Origin: a virus
IMG/VR virus record: IMGVR_UViG_3300033153_008827
Coordinates: 1 to 37,139 of that record
Reading direction: 5' to 3' (one strand)
DNA: 37,139 nt
The notes beneath the pieces were generated by a model, which worked only from the letters and a program-made list of their open reading frames with translations, ran no database searches and was not told the origin of the DNA. Positions 7,860 to 15,283 of the stretch are shown in pieces. The translations under genes and the position numbers were made by a program. Position 1 is the stretch's first letter. Every line of letters begins with the position of its first letter.

Positions 7860-8359
7860 GTTTATACATAAAAACAACTAGGGATGAAATGTGCGAAGTT
7901 ATTAATGAATTTTATCATTTAGGTGGTTCCGCTGCCTGCAAGGAACATTCTACTGGATGGAAAGTTCAGCAAATAAATCATCTTGCATATATTTTAAAAG
8001 TAAAAGTTGATAAGAATATATTGGGTCAGTTGCGAACTAAAACAAATCCTTGGGAAGTTGCTGGTTATGATACATATATTTTTGATCTATATGAAGATGG
8101 AGGAGCGGAAGCTTGTGCACCATTTATGCCAGATAAAACAAAAGAGCAAATAACTGGAAGAGCACACCAGCTTGGTGTTAAAATGAATAAGCAAGCATTT
8201 TGTAATTTACGAAAAGAAAAACTTAATGAAGCCTTGGATAAAAGATTAGACAGAATAAGAGCAAAAAAGCCAATTCGATATGATTCATTTATAACTGCTC
8301 CAGCACCACCCAGTATCATAGCACAAGGAAATAAATATTATTATAGGCATTTAATATGA
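7856..8359 (+). CDS. Tandem helix-turn-helix (Myb/homeodomain-like) protein
   Basis: The 167-residue protein holds two copies of one ~43-residue unit. Residues 11-53 and 70-112 both read helix, GG, helix ending in a QI or EQI helix, then LxV/LGVKxxK. The second copy (TKEQITGRAHQLGVKMNK) has the standard look of a Myb-like or GcrA-like recognition helix. The first (WKVQQINHLAYILKVKVDK) aligns with it position by position. The C-terminal 50 residues are basic and proline-rich. A DNA-binding, probably regulatory, role is inferred. The start makes an ATGA overlap with the previous gene. Confidence 0.6.
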   Translation: MSLYIKTTRDEMCEVINEFYHLGGSAACKEHSTGWKVQQINHLAYILKVKVDKNILGQLRTKTNPWEVAGYDTYIFDLYEDGGAEACAPFMPDKTKEQITGRAHQLGVKMNKQAFCNLRKEKLNEALDKRLDRIRAKKPIRYDSFITAPAPPSIIAQGNKYYYRHLI

Positions 8360-8451
8360 AAAACAAAATGCATAAGTGCGTGTTTGTCAGCAACTCGAAC
8401 TATTCATGCGGCAACCTGCCGCGCAAGTATCACATTATGTGGGTGAAATGA
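8356..8451 (+). CDS. Possible very small protein, 31 residues
   Basis: A frame starting at an ATGA overlap with the HTH gene runs to a stop that in turn overlaps the lipoprotein start. It encodes 31 residues with two cysteines (CVFVSN then YSCGN). The exact fit between two coupled genes suggests translation. However, the frame also contains a strong GC-rich hairpin at 8408-8422 and lies where base composition changes, so it may be a junction scar rather than a gene. Confidence 0.35.
   Translation: MKNKMHKCVFVSNSNYSCGNLPRKYHIMWVK
8408..8422 (+). other. Short GC-rich hairpin (6-bp stem, 3-nt loop)
   Basis: GCGGCA and TGCCGC pair perfectly around an ACC loop. No run of T follows, so it does not look like a terminator. 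It stands out against AT-rich surroundings, 26 bases before the lipoprotein start, and could affect translation of that gene or mark a recombination joint. Confidence 0.4.
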
Positions 8452-8648
8452 TGAAGATTAAAATGATTTGCTTATTAGTTGTTTTATCAACAACTGGATG
8501 CATAGATAATACGCCCAAACCATTACACTCCAGGGAAGTTCCTCATGTTCTTTCAGATGGAACCCCTTGCATAATATTGACAGGTGGCACGCATTCTGGA
8601 TATATTGGTTTGACTTGTAACTACACGGTAGAAAAGCAGGTGAAGTGA
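8448..8648 (+). CDS. Small lipoprotein
   Basis: I place the start at 8448, where ATGATG overlaps the upstream stop. This gives a compact signal peptide: MMKIK, then a hydrophobic core ICLLVVL, then the lipobox STTGC with the lipidated cysteine at residue 18. The earlier start at 8376 would bury the signal peptide. The mature part is about 49 residues with two more cysteines (TPCIIL, LTCNYT) that could form a disulphide. It should be anchored in a membrane facing the periplasm. It is expressed with early-type genes and so is more likely to alter the host envelope than to be a lysis protein, but this is inference. Confidence 0.65.
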   Translation: MMKIKMICLLVVLSTTGCIDNTPKPLHSREVPHVLSDGTPCIILTGGTHSGYIGLTCNYTVEKQVK

Positions 8649-8890
8649 TGAGAAGTGAATCAGAAATAGAAATAGAATTAGAATTAGAAGTCGCCAGGAT
8701 TTTGAAATCTTCAGTTGATGTCTACAATAAATTGGCGAAGCTTCATAATAAGCCGAAAGCGAAAGTGTATATCGGAGAGGAACAAGATAGCGTGTGTCCG
8801 GGAACTATTGCCCCAATATTCGTCCTTGCTGGCTTTCTCTCTGTTGTGGCGCACATAGTGGAATTTGTGGCGTTTTTGATAACCAAATGA
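8648..8890 (+). CDS. Small single-span membrane protein
   Basis: The ATG at 8648 shares a base with the preceding stop (TGATG). The 80-residue product has a very acidic N-terminus of alternating E, I and L residues, a central charged region, and one C-terminal hydrophobic segment (IAPIFVLAGFLSVVAHIVEFVAFLI). It is therefore probably a tail-anchored inner-membrane protein. I recognise no family. The adjacent lipoprotein may be a partner. Confidence 0.6.
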   Translation: MRSESEIEIELELEVARILKSSVDVYNKLAKLHNKPKAKVYIGEEQDSVCPGTIAPIFVLAGFLSVVAHIVEFVAFLITK

Positions 8891-8902
8891 AGGTGCTTTG
8901 TA

Positions 8903-9274
8903 ATGAATGATGAAGTAAGTAGCCATATTTGCCGCGAAGAAATGAATACACAGAATAAACCCAGCAACGATCAAGACGCGGAGCGTAAAATGACAAATGA
9001 AGAAATGGTCGCAATCCTTGTCGCACTAAGCAAGGGGAAGCAGATAGAAGAACAGGTCATAGGTAAAGTACCGTGGCGGAATTTTGAAGGAACACATCAG
9101 CTACTTGATTTCCAGAATTACCAATACCGAGTAAAAGCCGAGCTGTTGGAGTGCTGGGCTAATACATATGAAACACACACTGATTATTGGAAAACTGATC
9201 AGACAGCATCGAGGGTGGCTGCTAGAGGCAACACTCCGATCAGAATCGCCGTGTTTATGAAGGAACCAGAATGA
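8903..9274 (+). CDS. Small phage protein with YRVK motif (paralog of the gene at 7160)
   Basis: Two starts are possible. ATG 8903 has AAGGTG seven bases upstream and gives 123 residues. ATG 8990 has GGAG six bases upstream and gives 94 residues, close to the 93 of the paralog at 7160. From 8990 onward the two proteins match in layout: a helix with a GK turn near residue 16, VPWRNF or TTWGIT, QYRVKAELLECW against EYRVKPDPLEFW, and an ending in V(F/V)...EPE or VPE. The extra N-terminal 29 residues are polar and may be a later addition. Function unknown. Confidence 0.72.
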   Translation: MNDEVSSHICREEMNTQNKPSNDQDAERKMTNEEMVAILVALSKGKQIEEQVIGKVPWRNFEGTHQLLDFQNYQYRVKAELLECWANTYETHTDYWKTDQTASRVAARGNTPIRIAVFMKEPE

Positions 9275-9459
9275 AATTTGAATTTGAACAGATAGACAAT
9301 TGGCATACCAGAGCAAAAGTTCCTGGTGGATGGTTGGTGAAAGCAACTGAAAGTGTTGTTCACGTCACAGACATTAACGGAATAGATGATGGCTATGATT
9401 GGCGCATTGCAATGGCTTTTGTACCTGACCCTAAACACGAATGGACTATAGAGCTATAG
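9271..9459 (+). CDS. Small conserved-looking phage protein (W-rich, 62 residues)
   Basis: The start overlaps the preceding stop (ATGA). The product has a beta-rich pattern (WHTRAKVPGGWLVKA, then a D/G loop, then AMAFVPDPKHEW). It is typical of small phage proteins in which a GGWLV strand and a VPDPxHxW ending are kept. No function is known to me. The next gene starts eight bases after its stop. Confidence 0.65.
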   Translation: MKFEFEQIDNWHTRAKVPGGWLVKATESVVHVTDINGIDDGYDWRIAMAFVPDPKHEWTIEL

Positions 9460-9467
9460 GAGTTGAA

Positions 9468-9749
9468 ATGAACAAATACAAAGAAGCGTTAGTTAAGTTG
9501 GCACATCATTATCACAATCAGAATTTTTTGCCTACACAGACGGCAGTGAGGAAAGCCATTTCTGTACTGGACTCAGATGAATGGGAACCAAAATTTGATG
9601 AATGGATTTTGGTAAGTAAAGAAAGGAAGTCCCCTCTAATGAAACGAAAATTCGTATATAAAGATGGAGATAATTTTATATGCCGAACGATAAATGCAAC
9701 CATCTATTATGGATGGAAATTCGCCAAGCCTATCCTAGGAGGAAAGTAA
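9468..9749 (+). CDS. Hypothetical protein, paralog of the gene at 10065
   Basis: I chose ATG 9468, which has AGGAG five bases upstream. The alternative at 9441 would overlap the previous gene and break the match with the paralog. The 93-residue product starts MNKYKEALVKL, contains VLDSDEWEP and ends with YYGWKFAKPI. The product of 10065 starts MNKYKRALIKL and has VLDSKEWEP and YYSWDYAEPI at equivalent places. It lacks that protein's C-terminal extension. Function unknown. Confidence 0.72.
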   Translation: MNKYKEALVKLAHHYHNQNFLPTQTAVRKAISVLDSDEWEPKFDEWILVSKERKSPLMKRKFVYKDGDNFICRTINATIYYGWKFAKPILGGK

Positions 9750-9750
9750 A

Positions 9751-10011
9751 GTGAGCAGAATTTATATCGTTATCGTAGAAGATAGGCACATTGGTGTGGA
9801 GGCGTTTCCTTACACAGATAAAGAGAGGGCTATCAATATCGCCAAGCAAATAACCAAAGACAATGCCAGTGGATTTCTGGATGAGCACTGCCTCGAAAAT
9901 AGCAGTGGTGATGAGCGCAATAACATGTGGCTATATCATGCCATATATTCTGTAGAAGGAGACAGTGTAAAGGTCATTTCAGCCAGACTGAACGAAGAGA
10001 TGCAGCCATGA
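9751..10011 (+). CDS. Hypothetical protein, 86 residues, GTG start
   Basis: The start is GTG, supported by an AGGAGG ribosome binding site eight bases upstream at the end of the previous gene. The product begins RIYIVIVEDRHI and later has VEGDSVKVISARL, so it is a small alpha/beta protein. I recognise no family. A 53-base gap with no feature except the next ribosome binding site separates it from the following gene. Confidence 0.65.
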   Translation: MSRIYIVIVEDRHIGVEAFPYTDKERAINIAKQITKDNASGFLDEHCLENSSGDERNNMWLYHAIYSVEGDSVKVISARLNEEMQP

Positions 10012-10064
10012 TCATTCGATACGACCTCAGCTAAACTGAAAGAGTTGTATGAACTGGAGGAATT

Positions 10065-10496
10065 ATGAACAAATACAAAAGAGCATTAATTAAACTACAT
10101 GCTGAAATGGAAAATCAAGTCTGCCACATTTCTGTTGCAGAAGCACTTGCTGTACTGGACTCAAAGGAATGGGAGCCAGAGAACGGCGATCTGATTCTTG
10201 TTAACGATGTAGGATCAGGAGGTGTTGAGCAAGAATTCGTGGGTATGCATAAAGAACAATTTGTATGTGTGACATATGATCCAGATCACATGTATTACTC
10301 ATGGGACTATGCCGAACCAATCCCAGATAATCCCTGGATAGAGCATGATGGCAAATCGTGGCCTGACTGTCTACCTGGAGATAAAATAGACGTGATACGC
10401 AAAAGTGGAAGTATTACAGGGATCAGAGCATGTGAATTAGTTTGGTTTAATAATGGATCTTCTGGTGATGTTGTTAAATGGAGAAAGGTAAAATGA
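10065..10496 (+). CDS. Hypothetical phage protein with C-terminal NPWIEHDG...PGDKIDV module
   Basis: The 143-residue protein has a GGAGG ribosome binding site five bases before ATG. Residues 1-85 are paralogous to the product of 9468. Residues 89-143 (NPWIEHDGKSWPDCLPGDKIDVIRKSG and a late ELVWFNNG...VVKWRKV) resemble a short module found at the end of many phage and prophage proteins, reading NPWIxW-x-G-x-x-x-P-x-x-P-G-x-x-V. That module has no assigned function that I know of. The stop overlaps the next gene (ATGA). Confidence 0.7.
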   Translation: MNKYKRALIKLHAEMENQVCHISVAEALAVLDSKEWEPENGDLILVNDVGSGGVEQEFVGMHKEQFVCVTYDPDHMYYSWDYAEPIPDNPWIEHDGKSWPDCLPGDKIDVIRKSGSITGIRACELVWFNNGSSGDVVKWRKVK

Positions 10497-10750
10497 ACTC
10501 CGTTGGTAGCGTAATTTGTAGCTCCAGAAATTCTTGCGATGAGGCTTCTTTTTGCATGGGTGCGCAACCACACGAGCATACAGATGAGTGCGGGCGCTGC
10601 GAGTTTGACTCCAGCGCTAAGTGTGAAGAAGTAAAGGCTGTGACATGGAAAGTTTCTCCACTAAATAGCTGGACAATAGTTGGAATGAATCATTCCCACA
10701 TCGAGGGTGATAAAATGAAGCAATTTATTAAGCAATGGAGGATTTTATGA
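10493..10750 (+). CDS. Small cysteine-rich protein, possible zinc binder
   Basis: ATG 10493 overlaps the preceding stop and has GGAG and AGG in front. The 85-residue product is rich in cysteine and histidine in its first half. CDEASFC, then HEH, then CGRC and a further C make a pattern that could hold one or two zinc ions. The second half has a tryptophan pair and a basic C-terminus. I recognise no family. The fit between neighbours supports translation. Confidence 0.55.
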   Translation: MNSVGSVICSSRNSCDEASFCMGAQPHEHTDECGRCEFDSSAKCEEVKAVTWKVSPLNSWTIVGMNHSHIEGDKMKQFIKQWRIL

Positions 10751-10932
10751 ACACATACGATGTGAAAAGGTTGGCATTGGTTTTTGCATTACAGGCAGAA
10801 CTTGAAGCTATGAAAATTGCAAACTTAGAACGTGACATGCCTTCAGAAGCGGCAGCCTATGACGAAAAGTCTTTTTTTGAGAAATCGCAAGAATTGCAAG
10901 AGTTGGCGAATAAACATGAATATGAGCTGTAA
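10747..10932 (+). CDS. Small helical protein, last gene of the + strand block
   Basis: ATG 10747 overlaps the preceding stop and has GGAGGA five bases upstream. The 61-residue product is almost wholly helical and acidic (LALVFALQAELEAMKIANLERDM, then EKSQELQELANKHEYEL), suggesting a short coiled coil. Function unknown. The convergent hairpin lies 10 bases after the stop. Confidence 0.6.
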   Translation: MNTYDVKRLALVFALQAELEAMKIANLERDMPSEAAAYDEKSFFEKSQELQELANKHEYEL

Positions 10933-10942
10933 ATGATATGAC

Positions 10943-10971
10943 TGGGTGCATTATTAAATATAATGCACCCA
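10943..10971. terminator. Bidirectional terminator between convergent blocks
   Basis: A perfect 12-bp inverted repeat (TGGGTGCATTAT and its complement) surrounds a 5-base loop. It fills the short gap between the last + strand gene and the last - strand gene. The T-run on the + side is weak (ATCTTTT a few bases later) and there is none on the - side, so efficiency may depend on stem stability. Its position makes the terminator reading very likely. Confidence 0.85.
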
Positions 10972-10980
10972 AGCATCTTT

Positions 10981-11610
10981 TCAGCCTTGAGAAACTTTTA
11001 TTGTATAATTATCCGTTGAGTCTGCCCATAGTCTTCCAGCTACGCTTGGATCCGTTGCTGGCAATGCACTCATAGAAACTGAAGCATTACTCATAGTAAC
11101 TGTTCCGCTAAGGTAAGTGGTGCCAGTGACATCCAGGGATCCAGTTGGAATAGTAACAGCACCATTTATATTAATAGTGCTACTAAAATCTGCTGCGCCA
11201 TCAATATCAAGATCGCCAGTAATTTTAATATCCAAAGCTGTAGAATAGCCACCAGTCATTTTTTCCCAGAATGTTTTTTGTACCCATGCAGATCCATCAT
11301 AATATAATAGGTTTTCAGTACCATTGTCCATTACATGCCAGCCTTTGTTTGGGGCAAACTCTTGCCATCCAGCAGAGTAATATAAGGCAATAGACCCAAT
11401 AGCAAATGTAGCCCACACAGTTCCTGTTCTACCTGTTGGCAAGATATAAGCATCCCCTTCTGATGGAGCCCCTGGTTCAGCAGTAGTTAATGCTGATATA
11501 ACAAATCCAAATTTAGATTCAAGCTCATTAACAAGTTGATTATAAATCAAGTGATGATTAGCTTGACCTTCTGTCATTTCTTGAAGAGCATAATTAGGTG
11601 TAGCAGTCAT
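10981..11610 (-). CDS. DUF2793-like tail-associated protein
   Basis: The 209-residue protein starts MTATPNYALQEMTEGQANHH and has APSEGDAYILP and WATFAIGSIALYYSAGWQEF. This matches DUF2793, a domain found near the end of phage tail operons. The middle is a run of short beta repeats (DLDIDGAADFSSTININGAVTIPTG) like a triple-stranded fibre. The end has SALPATDPSVAGRLWADS, a segment often closing phage tail-tip or fibre proteins. It starts with an ATGA overlap at the end of the J-like gene and is the last gene of the virion block. A fibre or tip accessory role is inferred. Confidence 0.7.
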   Translation of the reverse strand: MTATPNYALQEMTEGQANHHLIYNQLVNELESKFGFVISALTTAEPGAPSEGDAYILPTGRTGTVWATFAIGSIALYYSAGWQEFAPNKGWHVMDNGTENLLYYDGSAWVQKTFWEKMTGGYSTALDIKITGDLDIDGAADFSSTININGAVTIPTGSLDVTGTTYLSGTVTMSNASVSMSALPATDPSVAGRLWADSTDNYTIKVSQG

Positions 11611-14600
11611 ATTGAAATCTCCGAAAAATTAAATCCTGTTTGATGATAATGGCCATATTGTGCAATCTTAATTGTATCCGCTGTGGGGTATTCAGATTTT
11701 AGAACTGTAAAATGATGTCCACTATCAGGCAAGTTTTCTAAAAAGCTGCCTGATAGTTTTACTCCTCCACCCCAAATTTGATACATCCACTCATTAGTAT
11801 CCCCCCAATAAGGAGCCGAGTCTCCTGAAATCCAAATTGAATCTAGTCTTGTTCTTCTAATCCAATGAACTGTTACTCCAGTGCTTGTATATACAGCTTT
11901 ATAAATATTTGGATAGAATGGCTTAATGCCACAATCAGTAACAGCAGCTATATCTAATATACTTTCTTCTAAGTCAGCCCCATCAGAAACTACTTTGTAT
12001 TTTATATCAACATCTTGATCTGTTAAGCCTAATTGTATTCTATTGCTAGTGGCATCGGTTATTAAAGAGGCATCAATGATAAATAGTTTTGCGCCAATAT
12101 CTGTGCCAGAGACTGAATTTTCTGTTCCTAAGACTCCACGTAAAATTCCAGTTAGTTTATATGTAGTTGAATCTATTACTTCTCTATTTTTAAATCTTAT
12201 ACATTCAACTGAGCCATCTGCTCTTTCAATTATGCCAAGATTTTTTCCACCTAAAACTTCTTCTTCTGAATAAGATTGCAAAGTAGCAGTTGTAGTAACT
12301 GTTAATTCAGTAGTTTCATCCCATTGTACTCTGTGCGTATTTGGCAATTCTGTTGTTATTTCGCAAATAATTGATGGTGAGGAAAATGAAGAAACATTTT
12401 CATATGTTAATCCATCATCTTTAGATACATAAATATCACCAGGTAATTCTGCAAAAATTTGTGGCCCAAAGTAATTATATGTATAAAGAAAGGGGGGAGC
12501 TTCGACAGCATATGTTGTATTTCTAATAATTGGTTCTATGCCTGGTGGACCAATATCTCCATCATCTCCTTGTTCTCCTGGCGCTAATGGAATATAGTCA
12601 AGATCATATGCTTGATCTAAAAATATATCTGCACCATATGTATGCGCCTTAAATGTTATAATCCCATTAACAACATAATCTTTGGACTTAATTTTAATTA
12701 AATATTCCTTGCCAGCAATAGTAATTCTACATTTTGTTGTTGGCTGTAAATTATGATATGCGTGCGGCAATTTGAATTCAATCATATATCTACCACGCCA
12801 AGCAATTTGTAGGGATTTATCCGCTATACTTTGCGCCTTATCAAGATAAAACCCTAGAGGCATTTTTGTTCCAGTTTCTTTGTCACTTCCTATTACTTGC
12901 CTTGTTGATCTTGCAAGTCCTGATTCAAGATTGCTATCCATTCTAAGATATTCAATCTCAACAGCCTTGGCAATTTCATTTTCAAAGATTCTATCTATCT
13001 CTGGTTCACCAATTAAATCATCTTCTGGAATAACAGTTATTGGATAATCACCATCTTGTATAAAATGAATTTGGCCACCAGCTTCATAGCTATCAAAGAA
13101 ATATGCCTTTCTTAATGTTGTAATTGCGCTTCTTGCATCTATTTTAGAAGATAAAGTAAAAGACCAAACTTCATCATTTAAATTGTCTGTATTTGCTTGG
13201 ATATCTGTTAAGCCAGCTGTCATACTTAAATCTTTTACAACATCTGCTAATGGGATACCATCATAAATAAAGCCATTTGGATTTAGGCCAATATTATAAA
13301 CTTTATTGCAGTAATTAAAAAATCCATGGATACAAGATGGTGGATATATAGACTGATCTCCAGATACAGCAATTTGATCATAATCCAATTCTGCTATTGG
13401 AGTTGTAATGTCACCAACAGTAAAAACAAGAAATTTATCGCCAGCTGTATTTATTCCAATTATTAAACTTTCATGTAAAGCGCAAATTACAGAAACTCCC
13501 ATTGTTGCCTTATAATTCACATAAATAGTTGGAGCATCTTCTAATTGTATATCAGGATAAATATACATCGTGCCTTCAGCGTTAAGTGCGGATGCTCCTA
13601 GTACCATAATGCAAGGGGATGATAATCCTCCAAACAACAAATATGAATTGTGAGTTGGGATGGCTACATCTGTATATAATGGATCAGGCAAAATAGAGTC
13701 CCCAGCTGTCCATGTTGCCTTAGTAAGAAAAATATCTGTTGTTTCCAAAACAGTTTTTTCTAATACTGCATAATACATAACATTATCAGTATATGGGTTA
13801 TAATATGATCTTGGATTTACTAAAATATTTTCTGACAATATAGGATCTGGGGCGCCAACAAGAAGATTCTCTTCTCCACCAAATGGCATTCTAAGCCAGG
13901 TATGGTGTACCATCCCATATTCTTCATAAAAAGTATTTCCACTATCAGTATCATAAACTCCAACAGTAAAGCCCTGAAATCCATTTGATGCTGCCCTTCT
14001 TTCTGTTATGCTTCCACCGGAAGAGAAACGGGAATCAGAGCTACTTAAAGTATATGTTTCATCACCTATAAAATCATTTGCATAAACATATTTCAGCTCA
14101 GTTGGGCCAACTGGATCCATATACCCAACAAGAATATTTGTTCCATCAAATGTCACTCCCCTTGGACTAGTGGCAGCTGGCAATTTCCCACGCAATGCTA
14201 TATTTACTGCGTTGGTAGGAGTTAATCCTTCCGCTGTGGCTATGCCTTCAAATTCAACTTTAAAAGCATACATCCTATTATCTGAAAGAGTTAAGTTTTC
14301 AAATACAATATATGCAACATCTCTATATGCTGGAGTTTCATCTGCACCAGCAGCATGACTAACAATAGTAGGGTCTGGCATTTGATCATCAGTGCCTAGA
14401 TACATCGTCATGTGTTTATCCCTAAACTTATTTGATGCTGCTATAGAATTAGAATCTGTAGCAGTAATATCATATTTAATTTTGCCATCTAGCCATACTT
14501 TCCGTATAGCTTTTATTGGGCCAGATGCTACTGATAATGCAAAGGTTGCTACTGCGTATTCAACTGTTGCATCTCCTCCTCCTTTACCTCCAACATCTTC

Positions 14601-14846
14601 ATCTCTATATTTCATTGGAGCAGCCCAAATAACTTGTCCAGCAGATGTACCAGATCCATATGCTTTTATTATTGGGGTACCATGCTTAGATCCTGTTATC
14701 TCAACTTCTCCAGCACTGTTTGCATATTCTGGCCTCATCAACCAAGATGCTGCTGCACTTAATGCCATGGAAATTAATACATTTGCTATTGCTGCTGTTG
14801 TTGCAGTAAATGTATATCCAGCAACTACTGCTCCTGCTACTGCCAT
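11607..14846 (-). CDS. J-like / GTA-type central tail tip protein
   Basis: The 1079-residue protein has an N-terminal hydrophobic glycine/alanine-rich start (residues 1-38). Around residue 530 (GIPLADVVKDLSMTAGL) it enters the Phage-tail_3 type region, with ARSAITTLRKAYFFDSYEAGGQIHF and AKAVEIEYLRMDSN. After that comes a short collagen-like PGEQGDDGDIGPPG near 760. The C-terminus carries the IIERADGSVECIRF, LRGVLGTE and HWIRRTRLDSIW segments seen in gene-transfer-agent and lambda J-like proteins. It should form the tail tip that meets the receptor. Residues of about 227-525 are an extra beta-rich region (SPRGVTFDGTNILVGY and similar strands) that may be a propeller insert. It starts at the last base of the NlpC gene stop. 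Confidence 0.85.
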   Translation of the reverse strand: MAVAGAVVAGYTFTATTAAIANVLISMALSAAASWLMRPEYANSAGEVEITGSKHGTPIIKAYGSGTSAGQVIWAAPMKYRDEDVGGKGGGDATVEYAVATFALSVASGPIKAIRKVWLDGKIKYDITATDSNSIAASNKFRDKHMTMYLGTDDQMPDPTIVSHAAGADETPAYRDVAYIVFENLTLSDNRMYAFKVEFEGIATAEGLTPTNAVNIALRGKLPAATSPRGVTFDGTNILVGYMDPVGPTELKYVYANDFIGDETYTLSSSDSRFSSGGSITERRAASNGFQGFTVGVYDTDSGNTFYEEYGMVHHTWLRMPFGGEENLLVGAPDPILSENILVNPRSYYNPYTDNVMYYAVLEKTVLETTDIFLTKATWTAGDSILPDPLYTDVAIPTHNSYLLFGGLSSPCIMVLGASALNAEGTMYIYPDIQLEDAPTIYVNYKATMGVSVICALHESLIIGINTAGDKFLVFTVGDITTPIAELDYDQIAVSGDQSIYPPSCIHGFFNYCNKVYNIGLNPNGFIYDGIPLADVVKDLSMTAGLTDIQANTDNLNDEVWSFTLSSKIDARSAITTLRKAYFFDSYEAGGQIHFIQDGDYPITVIPEDDLIGEPEIDRIFENEIAKAVEIEYLRMDSNLESGLARSTRQVIGSDKETGTKMPLGFYLDKAQSIADKSLQIAWRGRYMIEFKLPHAYHNLQPTTKCRITIAGKEYLIKIKSKDYVVNGIITFKAHTYGADIFLDQAYDLDYIPLAPGEQGDDGDIGPPGIEPIIRNTTYAVEAPPFLYTYNYFGPQIFAELPGDIYVSKDDGLTYENVSSFSSPSIICEITTELPNTHRVQWDETTELTVTTTATLQSYSEEEVLGGKNLGIIERADGSVECIRFKNREVIDSTTYKLTGILRGVLGTENSVSGTDIGAKLFIIDASLITDATSNRIQLGLTDQDVDIKYKVVSDGADLEESILDIAAVTDCGIKPFYPNIYKAVYTSTGVTVHWIRRTRLDSIWISGDSAPYWGDTNEWMYQIWGGGVKLSGSFLENLPDSGHHFTVLKSEYPTADTIKIAQYGHYHQTGFNFSEISI

Positions 14847-15283
14847 TAGATTTTCTCCACGTTATTCCAAATAATGCGCCAATAGGAATGGATCCTTCTT
14901 TCCCATTTATAATTTAGCGCGTGTTCTGTTACCCAAGTAGCTCCTGCATGTGCATGTATCATTCCATTCTCTGAAATAATAGCTATATGCATTGGATATC
15001 CTATAAAATTCATTAGCATTAGATCGCCAGGCTCTGATTCTTCTTTACTTATCTTTTCCAACATATGCTCTCGTAGGAGAACGCCCTTAAAAAGATTATC
15101 GCGGGGATTTACCGAGTAATTTAAAACTCCCGGTTCTAAATTATAACCAAGTTGTTTCCCTGCATATATAACTAATCCCAAACAGTCTAAGCCATACTTA
15201 GTTCTTCCTTGGTGTACAAATCTAGTGCACCTAAGTTCCCTTGCAGTCTCAACTAATTTAATTCTTATAGCTTTTTCTGACAT
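14846..15283 (-). CDS. NlpC/P60-family tail peptidase (lambda K-like)
   Basis: The 145-residue protein has the catalytic cysteine in LDCLGLVIYAG and the catalytic histidine in MHIAIISENGMIHAH, in the spacing of phage NlpC/P60 enzymes. PGDLMLM precedes the histidine, as is usual. The family cuts peptidoglycan peptides. In tails it sits at the tip and helps DNA entry or tail assembly. AGGAGA precedes ATG, and the start overlaps the DUF2163 gene end by 26 bases. Its place between DUF2163 and J-like genes is canonical. Confidence 0.88.
   Translation of the reverse strand: MSEKAIRIKLVETARELRCTRFVHQGRTKYGLDCLGLVIYAGKQLGYNLEPGVLNYSVNPRDNLFKGVLLREHMLEKISKEESEPGDLMLMNFIGYPMHIAIISENGMIHAHAGATWVTEHALNYKWERRIHSYWRIIWNNVEKI

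Noticed and set aside
8360-8450. tRNA-like gene at the GC-rich hairpin
   Set aside because: There is no GGTTCGAATCC-type T arm or cloverleaf pairing. Only one short hairpin is present.
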